From: Coriaria nepalensis
Lineage: Eukaryota; Streptophyta; Magnoliopsida; Cucurbitales; Coriariaceae
Length of the DNA stretch: 64,000 bases
NCBI GenBank assembly: GCA_027186245.1
Contig: CP114489.1
Span: 4,037,501-4,101,500, forward strand
Direction: 5' to 3'
Shown piece after piece: positions 37,781 through 49,474 of this stretch (within the stretch, counting starts at the first letter, position 1; each line of letters starts with the position of its first letter). Under the pieces are notes generated by a model. That model was not told the DNA's origin, ran no database searches, and worked only from the letters and a program-made list of their open reading frames with translations. The position numbers were made by a program, and so were the translations under genes.

Positions 37781-38106
37781 CTAGTAAGAGCTGTAGGAGA
37801 AATTAGCATCATGGATTAGATATGTAAGTGCCAAGGCCAACAACATGAGCACATACGCAACTCCTTGATCAATTGATGTCCCTGTATATTGAACATTTTT
37901 ACAAATCCATCAAAAGCATTAGAATACCGAAGATCTACACCGCTTGTGTCACAGATCTAGATTAATCGCAGTGAAGGAGATTACGAACCGTCATTCGACG
38001 GAGCGGGAGCTGGAGCCTGGGTACGAGCCTGAATAGCTGGCAGCCAAACAGCACTAATAAGTGCAATCAAAGCTAAAATTTCAAAAGACACTCTGCAAAC
38101 CGCCAT
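37781..38106 (-). CDS. AGP20: Arabinogalactan peptide (AG-peptide, AGP16/20/22 type)
   Basis: Exon 1 is 38106-37989 and exon 2 is 37881-37781 (donor GACG/gttcg, acceptor atacag); together 72 residues. The signal peptide (MAVCRVSFEILALIALISAV) is followed by a very short mature part with three Ala-Pro units (QAPAPAPSND), where the prolines are hydroxylated and carry arabinogalactan chains. GTSIDQGVAYVLMLLALALT, then YLIH, is the conserved GPI-anchor signal of this AG-peptide group. The tail after LIH is usual for the family. The mature product is a dozen-residue GPI-anchored glycopeptide at the plasma membrane or wall; its role is not well defined. The symbol is by group; AGP16, 20 and 22 are close. 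The tail-to-tail CX9C gene ends 400 bases away. Confidence 0.93.
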
Positions 38107-39340
38107 CACCCTCTCCCTTCTTCAATAATAAATTTTCCTTGTTTTTTTCTTTTTTATTTTTGTTTCTGATTTCAAAAACTCCGAAAACGAAACGAGAAAA
38201 AAGATCTCTCTCTGCGATGGCGTTGTGAAGGAGAAGTGTTCATGGATGACTCCGTAGAGCCTCGCAGAGAGAGGAGAGAGATAAAGTCTTCGGAGTTTTT
38301 TGAACGACAGAGGGCTATGGAGGAAGGTTTGGTAGGGCGGGTATTTTACACCATTTTATATACCTCTACATGATAGGCGTCAGTTTTTCAGTAGGCGGTA
38401 AAAGCGGGAGCGGGAAAACCGGCTAAGCCGGTAAAATCTTCTCTCTCTTTTTCAATTTTATTTTATTTTGATCTTAAACCATATGCCTCAAAATTCAATG
38501 GTCGCAAAACCCTTCTCTCTGCGATTTTTCCCAAATCCACTCGTGTAAGGTGGTAAAATTGGTCGAGTCACGGACACGCATGGCACTGCACAGTAAAAAT
38601 ATGATATGAGCATAGATATGGCGTGAGTTAGTCGTGACGTGCCCAATTATGTGGGTACGTAAGCCAGTATAGCACAATACAAATTTTATGTGCCGGCTCG
38701 GAGTCCCATATGAGTCTTTTAGGCTTATCCGAGATACGGACCAAAAAATACCTCTTAATTTTAGGAATTTTATCTTCGAAAATAATTTTTTATATGTTAA
38801 AAATTTTTCGATTAATGTAATATCTTATTTAGTTAAATAATATTTATTAAAATATTTATGATTTTAATTATTAATTATATTAATTTCTAATTTACTAAAT
38901 AATTATTATTATGAATGATTAATAATATACAAAATATGTATTATATTATTAATATTTTACTAATCACTTTAAAAAAAAAATTTTATTTATTTATTTTTTT
39001 TAAAAGCAAGGCTTCAAGCTCACGAGTCAAAACGGGCTCACATGCCAGAACAAACACATGGACTGAAACGGGCCTACGGGTCGGCACAATATATTTATGG
39101 CCCGTTATTATATTCGTGTCGTGTTGTATCCTTATTTTTAGGCACAGACACGACACCAGCCAATCCGTATCTGGCACAGTACGACATAATATGTGTCGTG
39201 CCCAAGCCGTATCGTACTGGCACGAATCACCACCTCTAGTCCCGAACTTGAAATCAGCGAATTTGGGAGTGAGTTTTTTCGTGTTTTTTCTTCTTCTTTT
39301 GTGACAATTGTTGTGAATATTCGAATCTGCAATTTTTATG
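38107..39340. other. AG-peptide promoter and transposon-like repeats
   Basis: The first 300 bases are the AG-peptide leader and promoter. An E2F-like GCGGGAAA lies at 38410-38417. From about 38550 to 39240, sequences such as ggcacgac, gtcgtgtc and gccagtacgatacgg recur in both orientations, as in hAT-like plant elements; outer ends are weakly inverted (aaggtggtaaaat at 38548, agaggtggtgat on the minus strand at about 39238). No transposase frame is present. Confidence 0.45.
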
Positions 39341-39689
39341 AGAGTGAGAATGAATGGTGTAAATTCAAGTAGCAGTTTTATTAAACAAAATTTCGATTAC
39401 AAGTAGAGCGCCGGCCGCGAAGGGAAACTTCCAAAAGAAAGCAAAGCCTTAAGATCAAGATTCTTCGATGCCCATAACCTTCTAAAACAACCCTTTAAAA
39501 GAGGAAATAACAGAAAATAAAAAACAAAAAAAACTAACTACTCTAACCACCTCTCATGCACGAGATGTGTGCAAAGCCACGTAAAACTCACTAACAACCG
39601 TGCGGCTTCTTCTTGAACGCACTGATTCATTCAACGAAACAATCAACGGTCGAGATTAGAAGACTCAATGAACATGTGTTGTTGAGATC

Positions 39690-41200
39690 CCGCTCGATAC
39701 AATGCCCCTCCTTTCAAAAGACCTTGCCCACAAGGTCTAGATACGCCTCTTACAGATGATGAAGATTTTCCCTAGTGGCTTCATCAACAATCTGACTATC
39801 CCATTGGATAAGGGCCTTCGTAGCAGCTCTATTATGCAAACGAACCATCCTTCTTTGTAAAACCACATCAGGCCTAGGAGATATCCTCCCCTTCTCATCA
39901 ATAGGAGGCAAGGTAGGGACTGGCACAACCTGAGCACCCACCTCTGATGGTAACCAGAATGCAAGTCTAGCTTAGAGAACACTACAGCCCCATGGAGCCC
40001 ATCCAAGAGCTCATCAACAACGGGTATAGGAAACTTATCGTTAACCATCGGCTCATTTAATGCCCTATACTCGATACACATGCGCTAAGAACCATCCGCT
40101 TTTTTTACAAGCAAAATAAGAGGTGAGTACGGGCTCTGACTGTCTTTAATCACCCCTGAGTTGAACAATTCAGTGACAATCTTCTCTATCTCCCCCTTAT
40201 GATAATAAGGATACCGATATGGATGAGCTGACACTAGTGGAGCTCCTTCCTTTAGTACAATTTGATGATTCAGATCACAAAATGGTAGGAGTCCAGTAGG
40301 TTCTTCAAAAACTACCCCAACCTCTTGAAGCACGTTCTCCAACCATGTAGGAATTCCTCCACCTTTATGAACCGGAATGGCTGAGATTTGTAAAAATAAT
40401 GATTTACCCCGACTTGGCAGCTGCGTAGACATTTGAAACAACTGCCCTTCCCATATATGTAACCTTTTAAGCTCCACAAACTTGCCTCTATAATGAAACT
40501 TGAAGGTTAATGTAGCTAAATCCCACAACACTGGTCCTAGGGTTCTTAGCCATGCCACTCTAAGCACCATGTCACATCCTGACAATGACAGTGCGTGAAG
40601 ATTGACTTCAACAGAATAATTCTGCACTCGTAAGAGAACCTTTCTACACATCCATGCACTTTGAATTATGGCTCCATTTGCCACCCTAACATGCAGAGGT
40701 TTGTCATCTCCCACGTACAATCCGCACTTCTTAACCAGACTTTCATCCAAGAAATTACGAGTACTTCCAGAGTCAATAAAAATGACTAACCTTTGTTTCC
40801 CCCACAAAACCTTCCAGACGCATTATGTCACTAGCTACTGATTCAGTGATCGTATTGAATGAAATAGCTCATTTATTAAATGGAGCATTCCTTATTTCAT
40901 GCTCCACCTCTAGCATATTCTCCACACCTTCTTCATCAGCCACAATATAATAAAACTTAGGGATCTTGCATTTGTGAGCATGATTCCATTTCTCATCGCA
41001 GGAAAAATAAAAGCCTTTCTTCTTTCTTTCAACCAAATCTTTTGGAGGAATCTTTAAGTATGTTACCTCCTTCCCCTTATCAATAACCATAGACGAAGAT
41101 GAGGGTGATGAACTGGAAACAGACTTCGATCGCAACACTCCAACAAATCCACGGCTCTTAGTAACTCCTTTAGTCACACTCCGGTTCCAGTAGTGATGGC
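39690..41200 (-). mobile_element. Ty3-gypsy element relic with internal deletion
   Basis: Minus strand, 5' to 3'. The gag end at 41177-40869 carries a zinc knuckle (YFSCDEKWNHAHKCK) that has lost its first cysteine. The aspartic protease at about 40785-40740 has FIDSGSTRNFLDES. The protease-RT linker and the RT start end at a stop (KKADGS, 40085). RT continues as [20 protein letters not shown], then [14 protein letters not shown] to about 39951. The sequence then jumps directly to the C-terminal region of the polyprotein ([41 protein letters not shown]) and a 3' tail. The RT catalytic core, RNase H and most of integrase are gone in a single step. LTRs were not identified. Non-functional. Confidence 0.85.
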
Positions 41201-41435
41201 TAAAGCCTTACTCAAACTGCCCACTCCACTTACAGGCTTATGTTCCCTGCTTTCAAAAATCAATATCTACATTTGCTAGTATGTTTGAATATGACTGTTT
41301 TATGTTCTTCTTCCTTCTTCTGAATTGCACAACATGCAGGAAATTTGAAGGGGTGTCGTTTTTCTGGTCTCTTTATCAAGTCATGGTGAATCATTTAGTT
41401 TATTCTAGAACTGCTGGAACTATAAGATTTTGCAG

Positions 41436-42125
41436 GTGGCAGAGGGCAGAGATATACAACTTTGACCAGGATGACTTGATGACGGAAGACGAATTCATTC
41501 TTGATTGTCACTGGCAAATTTTTGTTTAGGTTGATCAACAAGACCCCAAGACTAGAATGCATGCTTTAACCATAGGAGAGGTATGGCATAATGATTATCT
41601 AATTCATTCATTCCTTAAACCAAAGAAAATGCAATCCAGCATTTTTACTTATTCTGGTACAACTTATTAGTATTCATTGCTTTGCTGATTTCTATATATC
41701 TGTCATTTATTTGCTATGATCTCTATTGCTAATAATTCTCCTAGCAAGCTAATAATCCTCCTAGCAATCTTCTTACTTCTGATTTTTCCTTCTAATTCTC
41801 AACAGAAATTTCTTGGGAGTGATTTTCTTCTAGAAAAGTTATCTCGTGAAGTTACAATATACACTATTAGCGAAGACAGTGAACCCCCATTCTTCACACG
41901 CTTCTTCAATTGGAACTCTGCAAAATTTGCGGTTAGTTATTTTATAATAAGTTCGATTATGATAGGGAATTAGGGTAAACATGACACTGGGGTAACTAAC
42001 ATGTCTTGTCCTTAACAAAGCTCTGATATTTTTTTTCCTTTTTTGTGGGTCCCAAGCAGATGCATGGGAACTCATTCCAGAGGAAGCTTACTATTGTAAG
42101 AAACGGGGGTACTCCAAGTCTAAAT
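41436..42125 (+). pseudogene. Villin (actin-binding) gene relic, three exons
   Basis: Three consecutive exons keep their splice sites: 41436-41580, 41806-41931 and 42060-42125. They encode AEIYNFDQDDLMTEDEFILD, then DPKTRMHALTIGE; KFLGSDFLLEKLSREVTIYT, then SEPPFFTRFFNWNSAKFA; and MHGNSFQRKLTIVRNGGTPS. This is a late gelsolin-like repeat of plant villins (VLN4/5 group). Two lesions are visible: a seven-base tandem duplication (ggcagag twice, about 41440-41453) that shifts the frame after GTGGCAGAG, and TAG at 41528-41530 in place of the tryptophan codon of FVWVG. No other villin exons are in the window. Intact villins bundle and sever actin filaments. The left flank is the gypsy relic, which may mark the breakpoint. 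Confidence 0.85.
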
Positions 42126-44415
42126 GTAAGCCTTTCTTACGGCTCAAACTTCTTCAAATCCTTATTTAACTGGTTATTATGTTTTTTGTCAAATTACAAT
42201 TCCTCTCTAGAAATCAAATACTAGTAATTAATGTTAAAATTAAAAAATTTGTAGACATGCAATTAATTTTTACAGTAAAAATTTTTTAATTTATTATTAA
42301 TGTTTAAAATTTTTTCATATTTTTTAATAATAAAAAATTAATTTTTTATTTTTTATTTATTTATAAATATCAATAATTTTTATAATTCACTACTTATTAA
42401 TCATAAATAACTCTAAATTATAATTTTACATAAGATCTCAAACGAGCAGCATGAACCTTCTCTATCTCTCACTGTACAAGAAGATGCGAAAGAAGGAGAA
42501 GGAGAAAGAGTTACTTAGTCGGTGGTCAAATTTATCACACCTAGACCTGCATGCTATAAATTTGTAAATTCCTTGTAAATGAATGAGACATGATCAAAGG
42601 GGCAGGCTTGTGTAGTGAATATTTTTTTTTTCTTTTTTCTTTTCGTTTCTTTCTTTCCCTTTTTGGGCTTAGAGATTGAAGAAATGTAAACTTGTTACAT
42701 AGAATTGAAATTTGGTGGATGTGCAACTGTTTTCTTTCTTATCATCAATATAAATTAGGGAACCGAAAAGAATCGAGGTGGTATTAAGCTAGAGCTATTA
42801 GTTTTTAGACTACGTAATTAAACTAGCTTTTGACTAATCCAAAATTAAGATCAGGCCAAAACTAAGATCATGAGAAAAGAGGCTATAAATCAAATTTATG
42901 TTATTTGCTTCCAATACAAACATGTACGTGTAAAACAATCGTTAAACATAAAAATCATCAAGTAAATGTAGATCCATGGAAACTATAAAGTTGTGCTCTT
43001 CAATGAATTTCCAGTGCTCTAGGAAAGAAGAAAGAAAAAATAACAGATAAATTGCTTAAACAAATAATATCTAAACAAAGCAACTAACCTTCACCAGGAC
43101 CCAGAATCCAAACTAAATAATAAGAAATGTAGTAACGAGTCCAACGGTCAAAAGATCAGGTTCCGAAAACCCAACTAAGGTCAAGATCTATCCCGGGAAT
43201 TCGAAACCCAACGGGTAAGATTAGGAGTGAGAATTCTCTGTCGGTTATTCCTAGTTGCTCTTCGACTCGTCTTGTATCCGATTCTGATTTGCAACCGTGA
43301 TCTTATGTGATGATGATGCAGTTTTGTGTTTTCGTAATGATGATTTTCTTAACTTTTTTAACTCCTACCTCTTAACTTCAAGAGTTTGTAGTGATCGGAA
43401 TACTCCCTCTCGTTTACGAGAAAGTATCCACAATGAGTCTCTGATACACAAACCGAATACTTCTCCCACCTGGGCTATTATTATTATAAACCCGAGTCAT
43501 GAAAATTTTCCCTCATCTACATATCTAATACCGTAATACTTACTGCGTTACTCGTCATATTACGATTTTGCCCCTTGATAAAAGCCAGTTCGAAGATAAA
43601 GTAGTCACGAAGACGTGAAAATGCTGGCGTCCCACTTTTTCCGTTTACCAAAATAACGAAACGTTCCGATGCCACCTGCTTGGTTTTCGATGTAATATAA
43701 ACTAAAGTAGCGCCAAACTTTCTATCCTCGTAAAAGAAAGAAAAAAAAAAGAGAAAACAAATAAAAAAAGTGGGTGCCATTGATCTGCTCCAGTTTTCCT
43801 CCAGTTTTCCTTTTGTTCCTCCTCTTCAGGTAGTTTTGCAGGTAATTTTTCTTTTTCTTTTTTTTTTCTTTTTTCTGGAAAAAAAGAAGTAAAGAACTTC
43901 ATATTTTCTCTGCAACCAATCATATTCTCTTGTTTTCTTATTTTCATACTCTTCTTTCATTGCCGTAAGGTTTCTCTTTCTGCCTGACATTGTTGAATGG
44001 TTGGAGCTTTTTTATTTTTATTTTTCTTCTTCTTCTTCTCCTCTTCATTTCACTGAATGCATGATTCATCTATGATATGTTTTCTGTCCATTTCAAGAAA
44101 ACGATCGAATTACAAAACCACAAATCCAATATGCAAACAAGTTAGACAAACAATCGCACAAGCTTGGAGATAGCAATAAGATTCAGATGTTCCAAAACAG
44201 AACACTTTGTCTGTTCATGATCTTGTGAGTCGCGACTTATTATTGCATGCATGCATGATGTTTTGTCTGAAATCACACAAAGAGAAAAATGGTATCTATA
44301 GTTGACTGATTTATCTCTGTTTTACTGTTTAATAGTCAGATCTGCATCCTTCTACTGAAGAGAAGATAGGGCCTCTCCTCACATAAATGTGTAGAATATT
44401 CTCACACCTATAGCG
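42126..44415. other. Intergenic DNA
   Basis: AT-rich, no gene recognised. 43130-43520 is less AT-rich and could be transposon-derived. From about 43780 the CT-rich sequence is likely the promoter and 5' leader of the NAB coiled-coil gene, with T-rich tracts at 43848-43875. Confidence 0.5.
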
Positions 44416-47103
44416 ATGGAGATGATACAAAGCCGCTGGAGGGAGCTAATAGATTCCTTTGAAGGTTCTCTTCAGCCTGGGAAAGCTGAAGAGCTTAAAA
44501 AGACTAAAACAGGTGCATAACTTTCTTACTCAATTAATTAAAAAATAAAGAAAAAAATAGAATAGCAATGTATTCTTCCATTGTTCTTCAATGCAAAATT
44601 AGTTGACATAATATAAGAAAATAGAAGTTGTTAGATGAACATGTATTGGTAGAAAACTTAGTTCATTCTGGTAACCGGAACTCACCCTGAAAACCTTCAG
44701 GTTCTCCGTTGAAATTCATTTCCGACAGAGTATATCCCATTTTTTCCTCCCAACCCTCGGTACAGTTTAAAAGAAAAGGTATGAGCTTTGATCATTTAAT
44801 AGTACCCAGAAAGAAAATTTAGATCCTTACTCAAAATGTATATCAGATAAATGATGAAAGAATGTTTTGGACCATATTTTAGATACTTTAAAGTTTTTGA
44901 GATTATTGATTATTTGATTCTGAACTTGTTAATATTATTTTCAGAGATCGAACATAGTGTGACGAGGATCTTAATGCTTATTACGGGTGGAGAGCAAGGA
45001 AAAACGGAATCGGTTCCAAAGGATTCAATGAAAGAGTCAGAGCTTTTCAAACTCGTAGAGGACTTCTACAAGCATTACCAGTCACTCAATGCATTATACG
45101 ATCTCAAACGTGCGACGAGGAAAATGGTTTCTACTGGGAAAGATAAAGATGGCGCAATTTTCTCTCCCTCTGGGTCTGATTCAGAATACTATTCCTCTGA
45201 CGAATTAGACAGTAATAACAGCCTCATTGAGGTGGTAGATAAAGAGAAATATGTTGGACTTCAAGCCAGACTTGAATCTTCATTGAAGGAGAGAGAAGAT
45301 GAAATTTCTGCGTGCAAGATCGAGTTCAGTTCTTTATCTGGTGAATTGGAAAAGAGTAAAGGAGAAACGATCAGGGCAATGGCAAAGATTGAGGGGTTGA
45401 CAAAAGAGGTTGATTTCTTGCAGCAGAAATTGAAGTCGTTTAATAGCCAGAAAGCCCAATCGGAAACAAGATCAAGCAAGGAAATTTTGGAATTAGAGAA
45501 AACATCAGGGCATAAAGGAGACGAGCTTGTTTCTCTCCGAAGGATTAGCGGTGAGATCAATGGGACCAGAAATGAGGGATTGCATGATAAAATTTCCGAG
45601 TTAGATAAAGAATTGACAAGGAAAGAAGATGAGCATGTTTCTCTTGAAAAGATATGCGACGTGCTTCGAACTAGAGATTCGGAATCGGAAGAAGCATTGG
45701 GGAAGAAAGAAGACGAGGTCTTTTCTCTTGAAAAGAATTGCGAATTGAAGGAAACTGAAAACAGAGGGATTCAGACTAGAAATTCTGAATTGGAAGAAGT
45801 ATTGAGTCAGAGGGAAGATGGACTTGTTTGTCTCGAGGAGATGGGCAAGTTCAAAGATCAGGAAATTGTCTGGTTGGTGAATAGGATTTCTGAACTGGAG
45901 AAAGCATTGAGGGAGAAAGAAGAGGATATTGTCTGTATCGAAAAGCGGTGTGTGTTGAAAGAGAATGGAAACAAGGGGCTTGGGAGTAAGAAAGGAGAAG
46001 AGCTTATTTCTTTTGAAAAGAAATGTGAATGCAAAGAGATTGAAAATGAAGGGATAAATACAAAAATCTCCGAGTTAAATGGAAAACCGACACGGAAAGG
46101 AGACAAGCTTGTTTGTCTCAAAACATGTGAAGACAGAGAGATTCAAGCTTCTATTGATGTAATAGTATTAAAAGAGCAAATTGGAACCTTCAAAGAGGAA
46201 TTGGAGTTCTTACGGGACGCTAAAACCCTGATTGAGTTGCAAGAAGAGAAATATAAAGAAGAGCTTTCTCAAGTTTGTCTCAAAGTTGAAAATCAGCAGA
46301 TAGCCTTGAAAGAACAAGAAGAGAGCATCAAGAAATTAAACTCCAAAAATGAACCAGGCAAAAGTTTTTCACCAGTTTACAGGATAACCCTTCAAAATGC
46401 AGAACGGAAAATGGAAGAATTAGCCAGGAAGTTCCAGACAAATCTAGAAGATAACATCCAAATATTATACCGTACAATCCGGGTGGCAGAGGAGTTACAC
46501 ACGAAAAACAGAGAGAACTACAGAAAGAGAAACCAAACTTATGAAAAAGAATATAAAAATCTCAAGAAAATGATTTTAACTCTTGAAGCTGAAATGAAGA
46601 AGATGGAGGAAACTTCCGTGAAGACCGAGAAAGCTTTGACCGGAATGGAAACAATGGTCAAGATGTTCGAAGAAAATAGCGGGAATTTGTTAAGCAGTGT
46701 CTCGAGAAATTTAACGGAGATTCAGTTAGATAAATGCGTTGTTTCTGAGAGACACAAGGAGGTGAAAAAGCTAAGAGATGAGTTGAGTTATTTTTCTACG
46801 CCGCCTGATGATATGGCGGAGAAAGAATACTTGTTAAAAGAGAACGTGTGTGATTTAGAAGCAGATTCGAGTAAAGGAGGGGAGAGGATGAGTCATATCG
46901 AAGCCATTAATGAGCTGGAGAAAAAGGTTAGGGATTTGGAGAAGAAGGTTGAGGAGAAAGATGAACGGTGGCGCTTACTTGCAGAGGAGAAAAGAGAAGC
47001 TATAAGGCAGCTTTGTGTTTTGATTGACTATCATCAAAGTGAATGTAATCATCTTTGGGAAGTAATCTTAAATAAGACCGTTCAAAGCAGAATAGGGAGT
47101 TAA
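44416..47103 (+). CDS. CIP1-like coiled-coil protein with NAB-like N-terminus
   Basis: Exon 1, 44416-44512 (M-EMIQSRWRELIDSFEGSLQP), and exon 2, 44945-47103, join in phase (GT donor, AG acceptor) to 751 residues. The first ~80 residues match the start of the larger neighbour in design: a short basic/aromatic first exon, EIEHSVTRIL, then ELFKLVEDFYKHYQSLNALY, as in the actin-binding NAB domain of KIP1/NET-type proteins. A Ser/Asp-rich linker (GSDSEYYSSDELDS) follows, then heptad coiled coil to the end. Within it, imperfect repeats of about 35 residues (pattern ISELEKALREKEEDIVCIEK, then 8-10 residues, then ENGNKG) recur at about 240-430. The tail EEKREAIRQLCVLIDYHQSE is shared with the CIP1-like protein. 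From memory, Arabidopsis has the same pair side by side (At5g41780 and At5g41790). Role inferred: cytoskeleton- or membrane-linked scaffold. Extension of the main frame left of 44945 is intron. Confidence 0.88.
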
Positions 47104-47247
47104 TTAGAAGAAGAAATAATAACTCTTGTTGTAATAATATAAATAAATATATATATTTACTGATTTATTTACTATATATTTTACTTCTTTTTTTTCCTTC
47201 TCTTCATATATTATAATAACTATATTAAAATTTTGATAAATTAATAT

Positions 47248-48740
47248 ATTGTTAAAGGCATAGAGAGAGAAAACAGTGCTAGATTGGCCATGTGAGTAGA
47301 CTTTGTTGTAAAAGTCTGATCCGGAAATAATTTTTTGATATTATTTTGAGGTAGGCGGCTAAGTGTTCTCACCTGAGCTATGTTTTTTTATCAGTCTTTT
47401 CTTTCTATGACGTTTGAACACAATATGCTACATTGTTTTTATATGATTGTTTATTTGGAAATCCAAATCCAATGAGAAAATAGTATGAATTACGTTTGTG
47501 GCTCTTCTTGTGACAATTATCACTCAATAGATTGTTTGTTATTTCAGGTATTGGCATTCTTTCTTGAAGCAGAGTAAGAAGTTGTGCTAGGAGATTCTAA
47601 AGTAGATTTGATATTTAGAGTTCTTTGTGTTTCTTCTTGGGTCAACATTGAAAATGCATCATCAATAGTTGGAAGGGGTTTCATTATTATAATCTGAGTC
47701 TGAGCTTGACTAGAACTATTATTTAATCCAATTAGGAATTGTAATAGTTTCTGTTGTTTCTTTTGAGTTGAAACTTCTATTGTAGATTCATAGATGCAAT
47801 TAAGATTATGGACTAAAAACTCAAATTCATCTCATAGTACATTGAGTTTGGAATGATATGTTGTAATTGAATCAGCTCTTTGATGATGCGCATTTATTTG
47901 CATGTGCAAAGTTAGTATTATGAATCTATTTATCTTGTTGTATTGATTCTTTAAATCTTTCCAAACGGTACAAGCATATTTGGAGTAAGTAACACCAGCA
48001 AACAACTCCTTGGAAATAGAATTCAAGATCAATCCTAAGACAAACATATTGCATCGATCCCATTGCTTTTGCATCTAAAGATCATTGGTTGGACGAATGC
48101 AACTCCCATCAATAAATTCAGTTTTATTCTTAACAATCAATACATTGAGCATTACATTGGACCATACACCATAATTATCTGTTCCAATTAGTTGAATAGA
48201 GACAATATTAACTCCAGGAGTATCTGAGAGATGAAGGTACAGAGGATGAGAAAAATCAGTAATTTAATTCGTGAATTGAACTATAAGAGTTGGAGGAGAA
48301 TGATCAGTAGTCATTGAGATCAAGATGATGATTTTTTTGAAAATGAATCAGGAAAATGACAAAGATCAATTCGCAAGGAAGATTCGAACATATTTATGTA
48401 AGAATCATTGAAAATGATGAAGAATCATGGAAGATCGATAAAAGATTGCAGTGTTTGTTTTTCAAGAAAGTTGGCGAGAAAAAAAATAGTTAACGCTTTG
48501 ATATCATGTTAAAGGGAGAGAGAGAGAAAACAGATGAGAGGGGAAGGAAAAGCATTTTGATTTCATTAGGACCCCAATTTTATAACTTATATACAAAACA
48601 TACATTAATAAATGCCTTATTTATAAACAGACTATATCTACCCATCTACCTTATAATAATTATAACTTACATTTAATAAATTAATAAATGTATAGAATTT
48701 AATATTCATTTTTAAATTAAGACTAAAATAATATATATTA
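47248..48740 (-). mobile_element. Gag-only Ty1-copia relic
   Basis: The minus strand from 48315 to about 47550 encodes a near-complete copia gag (UBN2 type): start MTTDHSPPTLIVQF, then LIGTDNYGVWSNVMLNVL, LFAGVTYSKYACTVWKDLKN, MQINAHHQRADSITTYHSKL. It has stops (for example near 48075 and 47832) and no pol. The right flank carries the LTR start tgttaaagggagagagagag at 48511, with a degenerate initiator-Met-tRNA type primer site (minus strand gatatcaaagc, about 48507-48492) just inside. The left flank has the matching LTR start tgttaaaggcatagagagag at 47248. The outer ends of the LTRs are unclear. It sits between the two coiled-coil genes. Confidence 0.8.
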
Positions 48741-49400
48741 TTCGGAAGGAGGCCTCTCCCTCCTTCACTCTCAATCTAAGCTATACGAAAAGGTTCAAAG
48801 TCAATCCCAAAATAAAAAATGTTAAAATAAACTCTAAAAATATTAATATATATATATATATATATATTCGTTTATTTAATAAAAGTTATTAATTTATTAA
48901 ATAATATTATTTTATTTTATTAAAAATAATAAATAAATATAAATTGTTCAAGAATTTCTAAGTCATTAATGAGTTCTAATTCCGTTTTGATACTTTATCA
49001 TACGTCACTTTAAGCCCCGAATTTTTCTTATTCATTAAATAAGTTAAACTGGTCCCGAGCATGCAGTGGGCGGTGGACGGGGTTCCATGCAATGGCTGCT
49101 GACATAGTGTACATATGTAGTTAGTTGGGACAGATGATGTGGAAAGGTAGGTGGTATTATCGTAATAATTAACAAGAGAGAGGGTAAGTTCGTTGGAGGA
49201 AACAGCAAAGATACCATCCGAATTTTGAAGCTACAATTGCTGTAGTTGTCGATTTCAGGCGCTCTAGTCCAAAAAGTCCAAATAAAACCACCTTTTCACA
49301 TTCCATTTAAAATAATTAATTTTCAATTTTATTTAAATTTTTTCTCCACTGGCCTTCATTTCTAGACGTCTCCTTGTCTGTCTCACACTCTGAGGAGGCT
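48741..49400. other. Promoter region of the CIP1-like gene
   Basis: AT-rich with a TA microsatellite at about 48847-48867, then a GC-richer proximal part from about 49050. No other gene. Confidence 0.5.
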
Positions 49401-49474
49401 CTCTTTTTTCATCATCGGTTTTCTCTTCGTTTCATCATCGTCTTCTTCGAGGATTCTCTCTCTCTCTGTCTGAG

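Noticed and set aside
38410..38417. E2F site as evidence of a cell-cycle gene here
   Set aside because: A single 8-base match; the nearest gene is an AG-peptide, and chance occurrence is likely.
44851..44944. In-frame extension of the second coiled-coil exon upstream to 44851
   Set aside because: The peptide is intron-like (Phe/Leu/Ile-rich), a good acceptor (attttcag) ends at 44944, and exon 1 at 44416-44512 joins in phase.
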